Shown here piece after piece: positions 20,780 through 33,071 of a stretch of DNA of 64,000 nt. The stretch's first letter is position 1, and each line of letters opens with the position of its first letter. The DNA is from Eustoma russellianum. Its lineage: Eukaryota; Streptophyta; Magnoliopsida; Gentianales; Gentianaceae. The stretch spans positions 17,260,019 to 17,324,018 of the forward strand of contig AP025075.1 in assembly GCA_036186865.1 (NCBI GenBank). Reading direction: 5' to 3'. Both the position numbers and the translations under genes were made by a program. The notes beneath the pieces are model-generated. The model saw nothing but the letters and a program-made list of their open reading frames with translations. It was not told the origin of the DNA and did not search any database.

Positions 20780-21570
20780 CAGTAAGGTCTTGGTTTTTCT
20801 ATGCCATACATGGATCAATCGATGTAGAGATCAGTGTATGCATCGATCGATCGCAGTACATTAACCTAAGTCAATGTCATTTTTCTTTAGTTTTTCAACT
20901 TTTGATCATCTATAACACCATATGTGATTATTATGTATTCAACACTTAAAATCACGATTTTGGAAATTATTCAAACATAGTTCTCAACATATTCTTGATA
21001 CTAAAACATTGAACATACATCATGAATGAACCAACTTTATATGAAGATATATACTTAGATCTTTGAAAATCCATGAAGGATTTAGGAAGAGTACTTGCCT
21101 TTCTCACTTAACCTTAGAAGATAAGTGAAGATTTCTTCACTTGGCTTGAAGAAAACCTTCCCCCTTGCATTAAATAACCCACGGGATTGACACCAAAACT
21201 GAAAGATCAGTGAGAAACCATGTAAATGGATAAATGGAAGAAGTTAAACTTATCTTAGATGAAATTCTTACCTTGCTACTGCTGGATTCTTGAATCAACA
21301 AAGTTGGATCTACTTAATTATTGGATGAAGGAGGATGTTGTAGCTAGTGCTTTGGATGTTTGTATGAGATGAAGAGAAGAAATTTCTCTCTTGTTCTTCC
21401 CTTGCAAACCCACGACCAAGAAGAGAAAAATGTGTTTGAAAGACTTGTTTTCTTGTTTGGGAGAGGAAAGAGAGTTGTGAAAAGATAAAACAACTGTAGA
21501 TACATGTTGCTAATATAGTCGATAGCAAAATGAATCCTGCGATAGAAATTTCTATAAACGATCCGTGTTC
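20780..21570 (-). mobile_element. gypsy LTR fragment related to the LTR of element D
   Basis: Matches 61580-62100 in order: a CCATGAAGGATTTAGGAAGAG-like phrase, GTACTTGCCTT, TTCTTCACTTGG, then CTTACCTTG and the TTGATGGAG or GGATGAAGG region. On the minus strand it keeps the donors AAG/GTAAGAA and AAAG/GCAAGTAC. It also holds one CATCGATCGATCG near 20840, as in LTR B. Ends and internal region are lost. Confidence 0.6.
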
Positions 21571-21965
21571 AGGTTTGGCAAAACCCACTCCATTCCATCG
21601 TCATGGGTGTGTCCGTAACTATTAAAATTTTTGCTGCTACCATGTCCTATTTTGGGTTCAAAAGTCGTTTTCTATCTTGTTTACCGAATGACTGCTATTC
21701 CAATTGTTAGTCTTCTTACCATATGGGGGGTGCCGAGAAAAGATGGGACGGGTGGGGTGGCAGGTGACCTCTTTTTAAAAGAGAAGCAGCGCCCACAATG
21801 AGGTGAGCAAAAAGGTGAAGTTTGTCAGTTTTTACGAGCAAAGATTCTAAGAGAAGCAGCTTGCCAAATATCAGATTCTTCCATTTTGTAATAAAAATAG
21901 AGCATCACCTGGTAGGTACCCTTCGGTTTGGTTCAAGAAACCTAATTGAAGATTTTAAGGATATG
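21571..21965. other. unassigned stretch
   Basis: About 400 bp of left flank to LARD-1. I see no coding sequence, LTR end or recognisable repeat in it. It contains GGTGCCGAGAAAAGATGGG and a purine-rich AAAGAGAAGCAGC phrase that recurs once. Confidence 0.4.
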
Positions 21966-24580
21966 TTTTGATTAGGAAAACGCCAATTATATTCATCCTC
22001 ACCTATCTATATATATACTCATAAACCAAATTAAAATAAACTCTACCTCCCTAATACTCCAATAGCCGGCCAGTAGTACCTCCCTTCACCACCTAACCGG
22101 CAGCCTCCCTTGGTGTAGAAGAAGAAGAATTTTGCCTAACAAAAGGAAGAAAATCCTAAACCTATATTTATATGTATACGTATATACATATATAAACATA
22201 CAAGACATAAATCCTACCACCCTACATAGAAGGAAAAGTAGGCCAGCCTATTAAAACAAGAGCAAGTTTCGGTACCAGTATAGTATAAACAATCGATGTA
22301 AATATACTTTCTGTATTTATTATAAATTTGTAAAATCCGTAATTATTTTTTCGTATCAAATTATGGATCATGCATAAATATATGTGATTGCATAGATTGA
22401 TAAATATATGTACGTACGTATGATGGCCGTGTATGTATATGTGTAGTTTATTTATAACGTTGAATTTTGGTAACCAAACAGTATACTGGACGAATGTGTC
22501 TAACGTCATAGTGGCTGCTATATTCGGCCAGGAAGGATATATATATTTTGGTGTATATTAACATATGATTTTATGCCTATGATATAAAGTAGATATATAT
22601 ATAATACAAATACGTATATATATACGTATTTGAATTATAAATGGTATGTGAATGGTCGAATAGAGTAATGGTTAAGGGACATTAGCAAACTGAGTTTGGC
22701 CTAGGATATGATGAAATTTACGTAAGTATATGAATTGTAATGAAGGAATTCCATATGATTTTATGTACGAATAAATTGCGATATTGGTATCGATTTTGGA
22801 TGAATTGACAGTGGTGTAAGAGAGAAATTTGTATAATTTGTTGGTGGAAACAGGTTAGAAATAAGAAAAGAAGAATTCTGGTGGTCGACGCCGACGGACA
22901 GCAGCAAGTGGCCACGCATGGACACGCGCGGGGCGGCGCGTGCGTGCACGTGTGATACTGATTTTTATGATAGTGTATTGGGCATGATCATGCTTGCTGC
23001 TTAAGGTGTAAGATGTGAGAAAATATAGGTGGCGTGTGTTTTGGAGGAAGAATGAGGGGTAGGAAGTGAGGGGAAGTGGAGCAGGGTTTTGGGAGAGTGG
23101 AGATGGGGCTGGGCTGAGGGAGTGGCCGTCTATGGTAGGTCTGGTCAGTGTGGGCCGAGGGTGTTGGACGAGGGGTGAGGTGAGTTGGGTGATGGGTTGG
23201 GGAAAAAGTAGACCGAGAGAGAAAAATGTATGTATATATGTGTATGTACACATGTATATGCATGGGCTTGTATATGCATATAAATACACATGGGTGGTAG
23301 TCTTTTAGGTAAGTTGATATATGGATATTGGTATTTGGGATTTGATATTTGTATTAGATACTTGTGACTAGTTATTTGGAACGATTGAACATTTGATATT
23401 TGGGTTTTGGAAATTATTGGACTTTGGAAATATTTGTACCTTGAAAAGTATTCGATCTTTGGAAATTTGGTATTTGGAAATTGTTTTGAAAATTGCATTC
23501 ATGTTTCGAAAGTCACTCTTACAAGGTGAAATATATCGTTAAGATGGATTAGTTTCTAACAAACAGATCGTCCATGCATATTGGCTTTTTGGTACAGAGT
23601 GATCGGACATATTGGCTGTTACTATGGCGCCCTGACATATTGACTATTTTGATATAGAGAGCCGAGGTATATTGACTATTGGGAAGACTAATTCATACGT
23701 CTTACGGTATAAGTCACTTGTAAGGAAATTGTTATAGCCATTGCATTGAAATAAGTCACTTGTAAAGAAATTGTTATAGCCATTGTATTGAAATTTTGAT
23801 TTGGACTTTAGATTTGGTACCGAGTTGGACTTGGATTTGGACATGTAGTTTTGGAACGGTTCGTAACCGGAATTGGCTTTGGATTTAGAGACATTGAAAT
23901 TTGGAATTTGATTCTGGGCTTTGACTTTGCATCATATCAATTTTAGAAAATCGCATCATCGTTTGACTTGGACTAACATTTGATTAGCTATCGATTGGTT
24001 TGACTTAGATGATTGTGATCGTTGACTTTGTTGTTTGATTGTGATAAGGGTATTATCATAATTTTATTTACGAAAGAGAAACATGTTATTTTATGTATTG
24101 GTATTTACTTAATAACCTTTGTTTCCATGTGTATGTTCTAATGGTAAGTACGGTGAGGTTACTTACAGGGCGATGTATGTTGCTGATACTATACTTTGTT
24201 GTTGTTTCACAGAGGTTCAGGGGTAAGATTTAACCGACATGGAGGATGAGACCGAAGGAGGGTTCAGAGGTTTGAGGATATTTTGATGAGACTTGTTGAA
24301 GACTTAATTGAGACAGTTGTTCTTGATATTCGAGGGTTATGTAATTTTAGAGATTTAGTATTTATCTACGTTTGATAATTATATCAAATTTAGATTTGCC
24401 TAGACATTGATATTAATGATGATGATTGTTTCGAGGTTTTAATTTTATGACTTCTGGTGACATCGATTTACGTCACTTTGCTAACGTGTGATCGTATCGT
24501 TTTGGGCGCCTCGTATTTTCCTTAGCGAAATATGGCAAGTGAGTCATTTTGAATACTAGGGCTCGGGATGGGTTGCTACA
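21966..24580 (+). mobile_element. 5' LTR of non-autonomous element LARD-1 (start degraded)
   Basis: Alignable with the 3' LTR from the phrase ATTATATTCATCCTCACC onward. The first ~120 bp of the LTR (TGTTGCACCC start in the 3' copy) are missing or unrecognisable. The end GTTGCTACA is followed by the primer-binding site. Internally there is a donor-like site at 22298, a 42-bp tandem duplication near 23711-23800 (AAGTCACTTGTAAGG) and an acceptor at 24211-24212. It differs from the 3' LTR at many positions, making this the oldest element of the nest. Confidence 0.8.
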
Positions 24581-26866
24581 GGTGGTATCAGAGCATGATT
24601 CTAGATCTACGGCAGAAACGTAGATTTTGGCCATGATCATACAAATTAAGCAAGGATCTCGAACATAAGTCACGATCTTTGATGTAAGAGATGATTTGAA
24701 CATTAACTGATGATCTGAAGATAAGTAATAATCTTAGTCATAAGCGATGACTATATTCAAAGCATTGATCTTAGGCTTAAGAGATGATCACAAAAGGGAT
24801 ATATTCATGTATACGAAGGATATATCATACGATTTTGAATTATGTGCCTTGTTTACGCTTTGATTATAAGCCTTTGCAGATTTCCCTTAGACCGTCACTG
24901 CAAAACCCTAAAATATTTGATATGCAATTATAAATTGCAATGTTAACCAGAATATCCTACCCCAAGCGCTGGTTGATGCATTAATTTAGATGTGCCAGAC
25001 GGTTAGTCGGACTGTTCCATCGCAACAGCAGCATGGAAGCCGATACCATTAGGGTAAAATGAAGTGGACCCATGTCCTTATTTTGGACTGTAGTGTCAGA
25101 GCACGGTTAGGTCTAAGTTGTGATCATAGTTCCTAAGAAATGATTGGTAGCAAAATGATGATTCTTAAGAAATGATTATGATCAGCAGAGTTTCGTGCAG
25201 AATATCGTGCAAAGGAGTTTGTAGTTTATGGTTAAGATGTTGAATATTAGAGTTATCAAAATTGGTCAAAGATATTAGTCTTATTAGAGATATTGATCAA
25301 TAGCGATAAGCGCGAATTAATATAGTAAATATAATGGAATGATAGATTATTACAAAATATTTGGTTAAGTGTTGATTCTTGGAACATCGAGTTATTTGGC
25401 TTCAATATAGAAGGCTTGAATTGGGATAGGGTAAGCATGTGCAAGTAGTGGTTGCTTTTCATGTGAGATTTAACTAGGCTAGAATTAGTGGTTGAAATAA
25501 CCAACTAAGAAGTATAGTGGATCAGTGTGACGCACAGAAGCATAATGAATTAGAATACCGTAAGTCGATTTATATTTAGTGTGCCATGATGGGATTGGAC
25601 AATCTAAGTGAAAGATGTTTATGAGTAGACGGATACTAGACTTATAAGAAATGGTACATAGATGGATTTTCATTTGATAGTAAGGATGACTTAGAAAATT
25701 ATACGAAGTATTGGACTATAATATTTTAAGTAATTAAATGTTTTCATATAAGCATGTACACCAAGAAATATACTCCATATTTTAAAGGTACAGTAAATAT
25801 TTTGGTTTCTAAGTGTTTCATCTAGTTCCATTTTCTTATAGTCTACTATTTTACATGGTAAATTCTCTTTCTCCGTATTTGTATGCCAACATGAAGAAAT
25901 TTCAAATATTTTTGATAACCCTAAAGAGGAAAACTTTTAAAATACATGTATTATAAAATGTTGATGTTTTTGAAGAATGATTTGTTTATATATTTTTTGT
26001 ATAATATCTCAAATTTTTGTTTAAGTTACATTTATTCTTTCAGAATTAACTTTATTTGCCAACTATCGATATTGCAAGCACTTTGTTCATTAAATATTTT
26101 TGAAGTTATTTACCCGCTTGCAATGAACTTACTTAATTTTGACAGGAAAAAAGTAGTTTTCAAATATACATTCTTTTAGAAAAAAGAAGGCACTATATTC
26201 AAATCGTTTTATAAAAACTTTACATTGTTGAGCCTCAACTGCTTAATGCAGTTTTACCGTAATACTTTTACGAACAAGTTATGTCATTGTTTTTATGAGT
26301 AGTCACGTGAGACACCAATTTACGAAAACAAATATATAATACCTTGGTTCTTGTCTTTACAAAAATCAGAATGGATATTATTTTAAATAATTAAAGCTAT
26401 ATCCAAATTATAGCTATGTAAGCTACATTTTTATTTGAAGAAAACCATGTCCATATACATATTTCGTATACTAGAGCGTTGATGATATCTTCGAAAAAGT
26501 AAGGGCATGATCATAGAGCTAGTTTATAAGTATATAAAAATTGAATTTCAAGTACTTAGTCCTGTGTCAAGGGAGTGTAATGATTAACATATTAGAGTAT
26601 TCAATAGATATTTAGTTTAGTTATTTATCTAGGAGGTGAGTCCTATATAATGAGCTTAAAAATTCAGAATGGTAGATTACAATTATATAAGTTGAATGAT
26701 ACACGTTAAGTGATATAAGTGGAATTGCCGGCTTAACATCCTAAAAGTGAGGATGATATAATGATACTCATGACATATCCTATGTGAATGGATTAAATAG
26801 AACTATACTAAGTTGTTAACTACATAATACACAAGTTTCAAGGACAAAACTTATTGTAGGGGGGTC
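24581..26866 (+). mobile_element. LARD-1 internal region, no coding capacity
   Basis: Primer-binding site TGGTATCAGAGC at 24583-24594, then 2.3 kb without gag or pol. The first part is a degenerate array of short phrases such as AAGTGATGATCTTAG and ATAAGCGATGA. The rest is AT-rich and aligns with the internal region of LARD-2 in order. It ends with a degraded stem-loop (26833-26852) and polypurine tract (26856-26866). It fits a large retrotransposon derivative mobilised by enzymes of related elements. Confidence 0.75.
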
Positions 26867-27715
26867 TGTTGCACCCATGCCCGTGGGGGGGCAAGAGTAA
26901 CTAAAGAAGAAAAAAAATAAGAGAAGGAAAAGATATACATAGTATCTACCTAGGATTATTTTGTTAGGAATAGGAAATGTATATGATAGAGTTGAAGTTG
27001 AAGATTACCTAATCAATATTATCCTAAACCTATTAGGCAAACACTCATTATATTCATCCTCACCTATCTATATATATACCCATAACCTAAATCAAAATAA
27101 ACCATACCTCCCTAATACACCAATAGCCGGCCAGCAGCCCCTCCCTTCGACCCCCAGCCGGGCAGCTTCCCTTGATGGAGAAGAAGAAAAATTTTGCCCA
27201 ACAAAAAGAACACCCTAATCCTATATTTATATGTATACGTATATACATATATATACATACACACAAGAAACCAATCCTACCATCCTACATAGAAGGAAAA
27301 ATCGGCCAGCTTACCACACCAAGAGCAAGTTTTGGCCAGCCTTAAGGAAGGAGGAGAAAAGGAGAAATTTTGCCGAACAAAGCCTTAATTCGATACCGGT
27401 TAGTATAAACGATCAATGTAAGTATTCTCCCTGTATTTATTATAGATTTGTGAAACCGTAATTATATTTTCGTATCAAATCATAGATCATGTATAAGTAT
27501 ATGTGATTGCATAGATTGATGGATATATGTACATATGTATGCTGGCCGTGTATGTGTATGTGTAGTTTATTTATAATGTTCAATTTTGGTAATCAAATAG
27601 TATGCTGGCCGAATGTGTTTAACGTCATAGTGGCCGCTATATTCGGCTAGAAAGTATATATATATATTTTGTGTATGTTAACATATGATTTTATGCCTAT
27701 GATATAAAGTACATA
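26867..27715 (+). mobile_element. LARD-1 3' LTR, first part
   Basis: Starts TGTTGCACCCATGCCCGTGG after the polypurine tract and follows the 5' LTR until it breaks off at a T-run where LINE-2 is inserted. A donor-like CAAT/GTAAGTATTC is at 27418. The LTR resumes at 48212, 20.5 kb away. Confidence 0.85.
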
Positions 27716-28423
27716 TTTTTTTGATAAAAGGAGTCCAGCCCCATACTTCATATATTAACCCTCACTTTTGGCGGAAGAAAATCATAATTACAAAGCAGAT
27801 CCCAAATTAGTAAAATGTAACAACTGAGTGGTCAAAAAACAGTAGATGTAATGTGAATAAGCTTTAGGGGGAATGGGTGATATCCACAGTGGATATGATA
27901 TGCCTCATTAAAACCTTGGCAAGCAAAACTACCTTTGTGGATAAAATCTTGCACGAAGGAAAAAGAGTACATATTTATCCAAAGTGGGTCGAATGTGCAA
28001 TGTCCGAAGAGTCCAACTCCGCCGAGAGGATGCTGTAGATAGGCGCAAAAATCCATATTGCGTCCGATGATGTCCAATGTCCCTCGTGTCATGCAATAAA
28101 TCAAGAAATAGCTTAGTGAAGGCGTGTATAAGAATGTGAAACCGAGGGTGCCCAGTAAAGAAAACGTACCCAATCTGCTTGCATTATTGTAAATGCAGGC
28201 AAAGACGGTATGATTGTACCAATCCATACGGAAGACAATCATTGCTAAGCTGCAGACAATATCCATATAACCTCGCAAGAAAGATGAACAGACAAAGCTT
28301 GCTAAATCACGGCAAAATATTGAAGCAAAAATGACATTGCGTTGTCCAAAAAAAGAGGAATATAATACCCGAGCTGCCCGTATCCACAAAGTGATACAGG
28401 CAGAAATGATGTGATTAGCCATA

Positions 28424-28925
28424 TCAGTCACGCATGTATGGGGTAGTCAAGTCAGTGAGTAGACAGCCGCGTGCAGTGGGCGGCATTGTAGAGTGCTGAG
28501 TGAACTCAAAGAAGCTACACCGATTTAGCGCATAAGATGCTAAATAATGAGCCACTGAATTTGCCTCTCGTGAGGTATATAGAAGCTCCGAGTGCGTAAG
28601 ATGCAAGAATAATCTTAATCTGACCAAATCATCTCAAAAGTCGTCGGAAGCAGAAGATGTATGCATTAACCAATGCAGTATATGCAGACAATCAGTCTCA
28701 ACGTAGAATTCAGTATGTCATAATGAATAATAAACTGTCGCATACAGTATTTCCTGGAGTTCTGCCCTCAAAGGTGATAGTTTGGGCAATAAAAACACAA
28801 TTGCAGGCACTAGAGAGCCAGTGGAGTCCTGTAATACCGCTCCTGCTGCCGCCTTATCTCCCAGCAGTCGCATCTATGTTAATTTTCATCCAGCCTGAAG
28901 GTGGCATCTGCCAACACACAATTGA
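28424..28925 (-). pseudogene. LINE-2 RNase H domain
   Basis: Read in pieces: first Asp in INIDAT, Glu in RAELQE, Asp in VETDC, then His in AHYLA at the fourth catalytic site. The last piece (28424-28627) is open and ends PYMRD. In-frame stops and at least one indel break the rest. It matches the LINE-1 domain in layout. Confidence 0.75.
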
Positions 28926-28995
28926 ATGACGACGATTGCGTAATGGTGGCGACAAACCTGCAGACACTAGATCAGGTAGTAACTGTACAAATCGC

Positions 28996-31256
28996 TTACT
29001 CGAAGTCGAAGCACACCAAGTATACACATCCATTCGAATGCTCCTTTAACCTTTGAAAGTTATATGACTCCTCTCCAAACAATGTACTGGCATATTCCTT
29101 CCACATGTTCCAACATATAACATGAGTAACCACCACTTTGAGTTGTCCTTTCATAGTTTTGGAAGAAGATACTAACCACCAACTCATGAGATGAGATCGG
29201 AGAGACGTAGATAGGTCGTTTGGTCCATGTAGCAAGGAAGAGTATTTCTGCCATAGGCTTGCAATCGACTGGCAGTGCAAAAACAGGTGATTTAATTCAC
29301 TTGTTGATTGCGCACAAAATGGACATATTATTGGATAAAGCACCAAATAGGATCGGATATTTTCAGGCAATGGCAGTGACTTGAAATGTAACTTCCACAG
29401 AAACATCTTTGCTGCATTAGAAATTCCTGGCCACAAAATATATTTACAAGTACGCAATGTAGAACGCGATGGGTGACCCTCTTCATATGCAGTTTTCAAC
29501 GAGAACTGTCCATTAGCATCAGACATCCACTCAAGTCCAACTCGTCCCAACTGAACACGGTTTTAACAAAAGGAATTAATCCGACAAATGCGTTTCCAAT
29601 ATGGCGAGTCACAAATCAAAGCGTTATAATGTCCCCGATGTCCATACTTTTGATGCATGAATTCTGCCCAAACTGTCAAACGCTGTTGATAAATCCACCA
29701 GATTTTGCATTCATAAGCTTGCTGTAAAGATGATAAAGAGAGAACCCCAAGTCCACCTTCCAAAGGAGGGTACAAATATCCTGCCAAGAGCGCCTGCCCT
29801 CTTCCTTTCTGATTTGGTGATGATACTACTTGGCAGTCTGGAAACTGCAAATAAATGCAATGGAATCGCTGAAAGCACTAACCGAATGAGAACCAAACAT
29901 CCCGCAACACTTAATAATTTATTCGTCTATCCAGCCAATCTCAAATTAAAATGTGCTAACAAACACGGTGCAGTGAGAGGCCCAACATATGCCTCTATGA
30001 ATTGGTGCTCCCAAGTATCGCATCAATAATGTAGCTAACCGCATGCCTAGTAATTCTGCGGTTCTGGTACCTGCGTGGTTAGAATTGACGACCACTAAAC
30101 TTGTATGATAATTTACGTGCTGTCCAGATGCTTTCTGATACTGATGTAGGAAGACCATAAAACGGTGTAAATTTGACGCTGATGCAGACAGGAAAATGAG
30201 TAAATCATCCGCATACCCAAACTCTACTTTCTGTAAATCCTTGAATCCATTGGTTCCTCACTAGTGAATTTAGACCTCTGCTGAATCCTTCCGACGCAAG
30301 AATGAATAAAAGAGGTGATAATGGATCATCTTGTTTGACACCACGTGCTGGATTGAAAAAACCACAAGGTTTACCATTGACCAATACCGAGCATTTGGTG
30401 GCCTTTAAATTATTGATAATAAGCCGAACAAAGAAAGCCTAGAATCCCATTTGAAATAGTAAGTGTTCAAGATACTCTCAACTGACACGATCAAAAGCCT
30501 TGGCCATATCCAGTTTTACAATGGCACGACCTCCACGTTGTGGTTTATCCAACAATGCACCATCTCCTCAGCCATCAATATTTGCTCTGCTATGCCCCAA
30601 TTCGGCATAAATCCAGACTGTTCTAGGGAAATTAACCGCAGAAGAAAGATTGCCATCCTAGTAGATAATATACGGGTCACAACTTTGGAAATAAAGTTGG
30701 TAAGGCAAATGGGTCGGTAATCCGCAAAAGTTTCTGGTGACTGCACTTTAGGTATAAGAGTGATAAGTGATGCCGCCATTGCAGTTGGCACTCGTACCCC
30801 GAGTAAAAATTCTTGAACTGTTTTTAAAAGATCTAGGTGAATGATGTCGCAACAAAATCGATAGAAATGCCCATAATATCCATCCGGTCCTACCACACTA
30901 GTCGGACTCAACGCCCAAACCACGTCTTTAACTTCAGATAATTGCGGAGAAACAGTCAATGCCCAGTTATCCTCCTACGTTAGAGTTGTTGGGATATACT
31001 AAAGAATATTTTCGTAATTTGAAGTAGACTCTGCATGAAATAGCCTTGAGTAAAAGTGGATTGCTTCAGCCTGTATGTCCGCATCAATTAAACTTTCCTG
31101 GCCCTCAGATGAAACGATACGTAAAATACGCTGTCTGCATCGTCGGTCTTCAACCATATTATGATAATAAGATGAATTTGCATCACCCTCTTGCAACCAA
31201 TTGACCCTTGCCTTCTGTTGCCAATATTTACATACCCGTGATTGAGCCTGCAACAA
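28996..31256 (-). pseudogene. LINE-2 ORF2: RT and zf-RVT domains, decayed
   Basis: Order on the minus strand: 30999-31256 (KARVNWLQEGDANS), 30516-30959 RT fingers and palm (GPDGYYGHFY, IPKVQSPETFADYRPI), a KQDDPLSPLLF box near 30330, the YADD catalytic box at 30203-30214, the thumb (MRYLGAPIHRG), a GGLGVLSL block at 29755, and zf-RVT (CPFC, then HLFLHC) in 28996-29550. Several frameshifts and stops separate the pieces. The usual QGDPLSP box has D in place of G. RT would copy LINE RNA at a nicked target. Confidence 0.85.
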
Positions 31257-31283
31257 CTGCGCTTGTGACTTATGATATGTCTC

Positions 31284-32236
31284 TCAGTTTGCTGTAGTAG
31301 GATCATTATCATATAATGTCTCTGCATTTACCACTGCGGTTTCCGTATCTGATGGTGCATCAAATACGTTGCCAAAGATCGTCTTATTCCAATGTCGAAG
31401 ATCAGCCTTCAATCTACGCAATTTATAATAAAAGCCCCTCATTCCACCTGTTATGGGATAAGCACGACAGAAGTGTCCAATGAATTCCTTTAAATCAGGA
31501 TGTGTCATCCATACATCGAGAAAACGAAATCATCGAAGTCCCAGCATGTTATCTATGCGGGATGTAAGGAATAAGGGAGCATGATCAGATGTAGATCGAT
31601 TTAAATGTTGAACAAATAAAGCATCAAAAACCTCATAGAAACTTGCTGAACAAAGCAGACGGTCTAGACGTCGACTCGCATCGCTGAGGCCTCTTCCATC
31701 CGACCAAGTATATTTGGATCCTTGAAAAGGCACCTCCGTTAATCCTGTGTCACTGATCCATTAGTTAAAATCTACAAGTTGTCGCAACGATAGAGTCGAA
31801 GCTCCCCTGTGTTCATCCAGTGAAATAAAGGTGTTGAAATCCTCACCGACTATCCAAGGATCATACACGTGATTCGAGAATGAAAGAAGCTTTGCCCATA
31901 ATTCTCGGCGGGCTACAATAGTATGGTGTCCGTACACGCTGTCCACCAAATATACTTCCCAGAAGGAACCCATTGAAATCGAATTGACAAATTTATGTTG
32001 CCATATGATGTAGCAACATTGCATAAAAGTGTGGTATTCCAAAAAATCCATATTTTGTTATTGACTTAACATGCTTCTTTGGCAAATCGAAACTTTAACC
32101 TGTAGTATTCTAGCTTTGCAGCAGGTAGTTTAAGTTCAATTAAGACAAACAAGTGAATATGATATTTGCGCACCAAAAACTGTATTCTATGTAGGGAAGT
32201 GCGCACTCTCCGTACGTTCCAAGTTAAGCAATTCAT
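31284..32236 (-). pseudogene. LINE-2 ORF2 N-terminus: AP-type endonuclease
   Basis: Starts at an ATG at 32234-32236 with TWNVR, as in the WNVRG start of L1 endonucleases. Then IELK (usual LEPK-type Glu), IVGEDFNTF (usual GDFN box) and TSDHAPLF (catalytic Asp-His). Pieces 31761-32051, 31530-31733 and 31284-31508 are separated by stops or indels. The enzyme would nick the target DNA. Confidence 0.8.
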
Positions 32237-32583
32237 TGAGGAGACAGCGGATCTAAGCTTGAAGCCGCTTTTGTAATCATGGAAGACGGTGGTGGACGAG
32301 GGATGTCCTTTTTCTTAGTACGATGTCATTTTTTACTACATTCCACCAGTCCCTGCACCAAAAGTGGAAGGGATGAGTCAGCTGGTTCATTGATTGATGA
32401 GGCAGGCTGTTCAGCTGCTCTTGTAACCCGATGGGAAATTTTAGTTGCTGCCCTGTTGCAAATCCAGGTCTTCATCCGATGAGACATTCAATGCTTCAGT
32501 ATCCGATGCATGGCCGGATTCGGAGAATGTAATGGTGCCTGAGGCAGTGGCTCCAAAGTTGGCGATAACAACCTTGCAATATC
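32237..32583 (-). pseudogene. LINE-2 region upstream of endonuclease, left of copia insertion
   Basis: Probably ORF1 or linker of LINE-2. Acidic, serine-rich frames such as ESGHASDTEALNVSSDEDLD at about 32455-32520 can be read. No zinc knuckle seen. It is cut at the ATATC duplication of the copia element and continues at 47896. Confidence 0.45.
32579..32583. other. target-site duplication ATATC, left copy (copia)
   Basis: Repeated at 47896-47900 directly after the right LTR. Confidence 0.93.
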
Positions 32584-32983
32584 TGTTGGGAAAATCGGGT
32601 ATTTTTCCCACTACGACAACACAACTAGTTAAATGCACCAGTTCAAAACTAATGAACTGGACAGAACACTAACAAAACTACCCGACAAATAATATTGAAT
32701 ACTATACTACAATAGGAAAGAAAGCAGTAAAACAACAATAAAGAGAAGAGAACAATAAAAGAGATAAAGAGAGAAACACACCCGAAAACTTTGCCACTAG
32801 AGTTCAACCAGGATAGCTTGATCTCCGAACACTTGCTGAATTGCTTGTTTCTATTTATATGTAGAAGAAAATACAAGTTTTGGGATGATTTACATAAGAG
32901 GTGGAGGGGTTTATTTATAAGTCTAAAATCTCCTATTCATTTCCTTACCACCGATGTGGTACAAAAATAAGCCAAATTCAACA
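32584..32983 (-). mobile_element. 3' LTR of the copia element
   Basis: On the minus strand it starts TGTTGAATTTGG and ends ATTTTCCCAACA. The adjoining AAGGTGGAGATT (minus strand, about 32984-32995) is the polypurine tract. Confidence 0.92.
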
Positions 32984-33071
32984 AATCTCCACCTTGGCTT
33001 AATTTCAAATCCTACCATATACAAACTTATCAACAAAAAAAATAGTCTTCGTGGTACTTCCAAGTATCTAC

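Larger units (their letters stand above)
27716..32583 (-). mobile_element. LINE-2, L1-type LINE inserted in LARD-1 3' LTR (3' portion)
   Basis: Minus-strand LINE with endonuclease, RT, zf-RVT and RNase H regions and a 3' region sharing blocks with LINE-1. It ends in a short A-tail (seven A) at 27716. The 5' part continues at 47896-48211 beyond the copia insertion. No clear target duplication; about 80-90 bp of the LTR seem missing at the insertion point. Confidence 0.85.

Noticed and set aside
21571..21965. Left flank of LARD-1 as continuation of the copia RT remnant found at 50090-50565
   Set aside because: If LARD-1 had landed in that copia, RT should resume here on the minus strand. I could not find the expected YVDD region, so the link is not supported.
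22855..23498. Overlapping Pro/Ser/Tyr-rich open frames in the LARD-1 LTR (also 48498-48856)
   Set aside because: Low-complexity sequence open in several frames at once; no domain, and frames are not conserved between the two LTRs.
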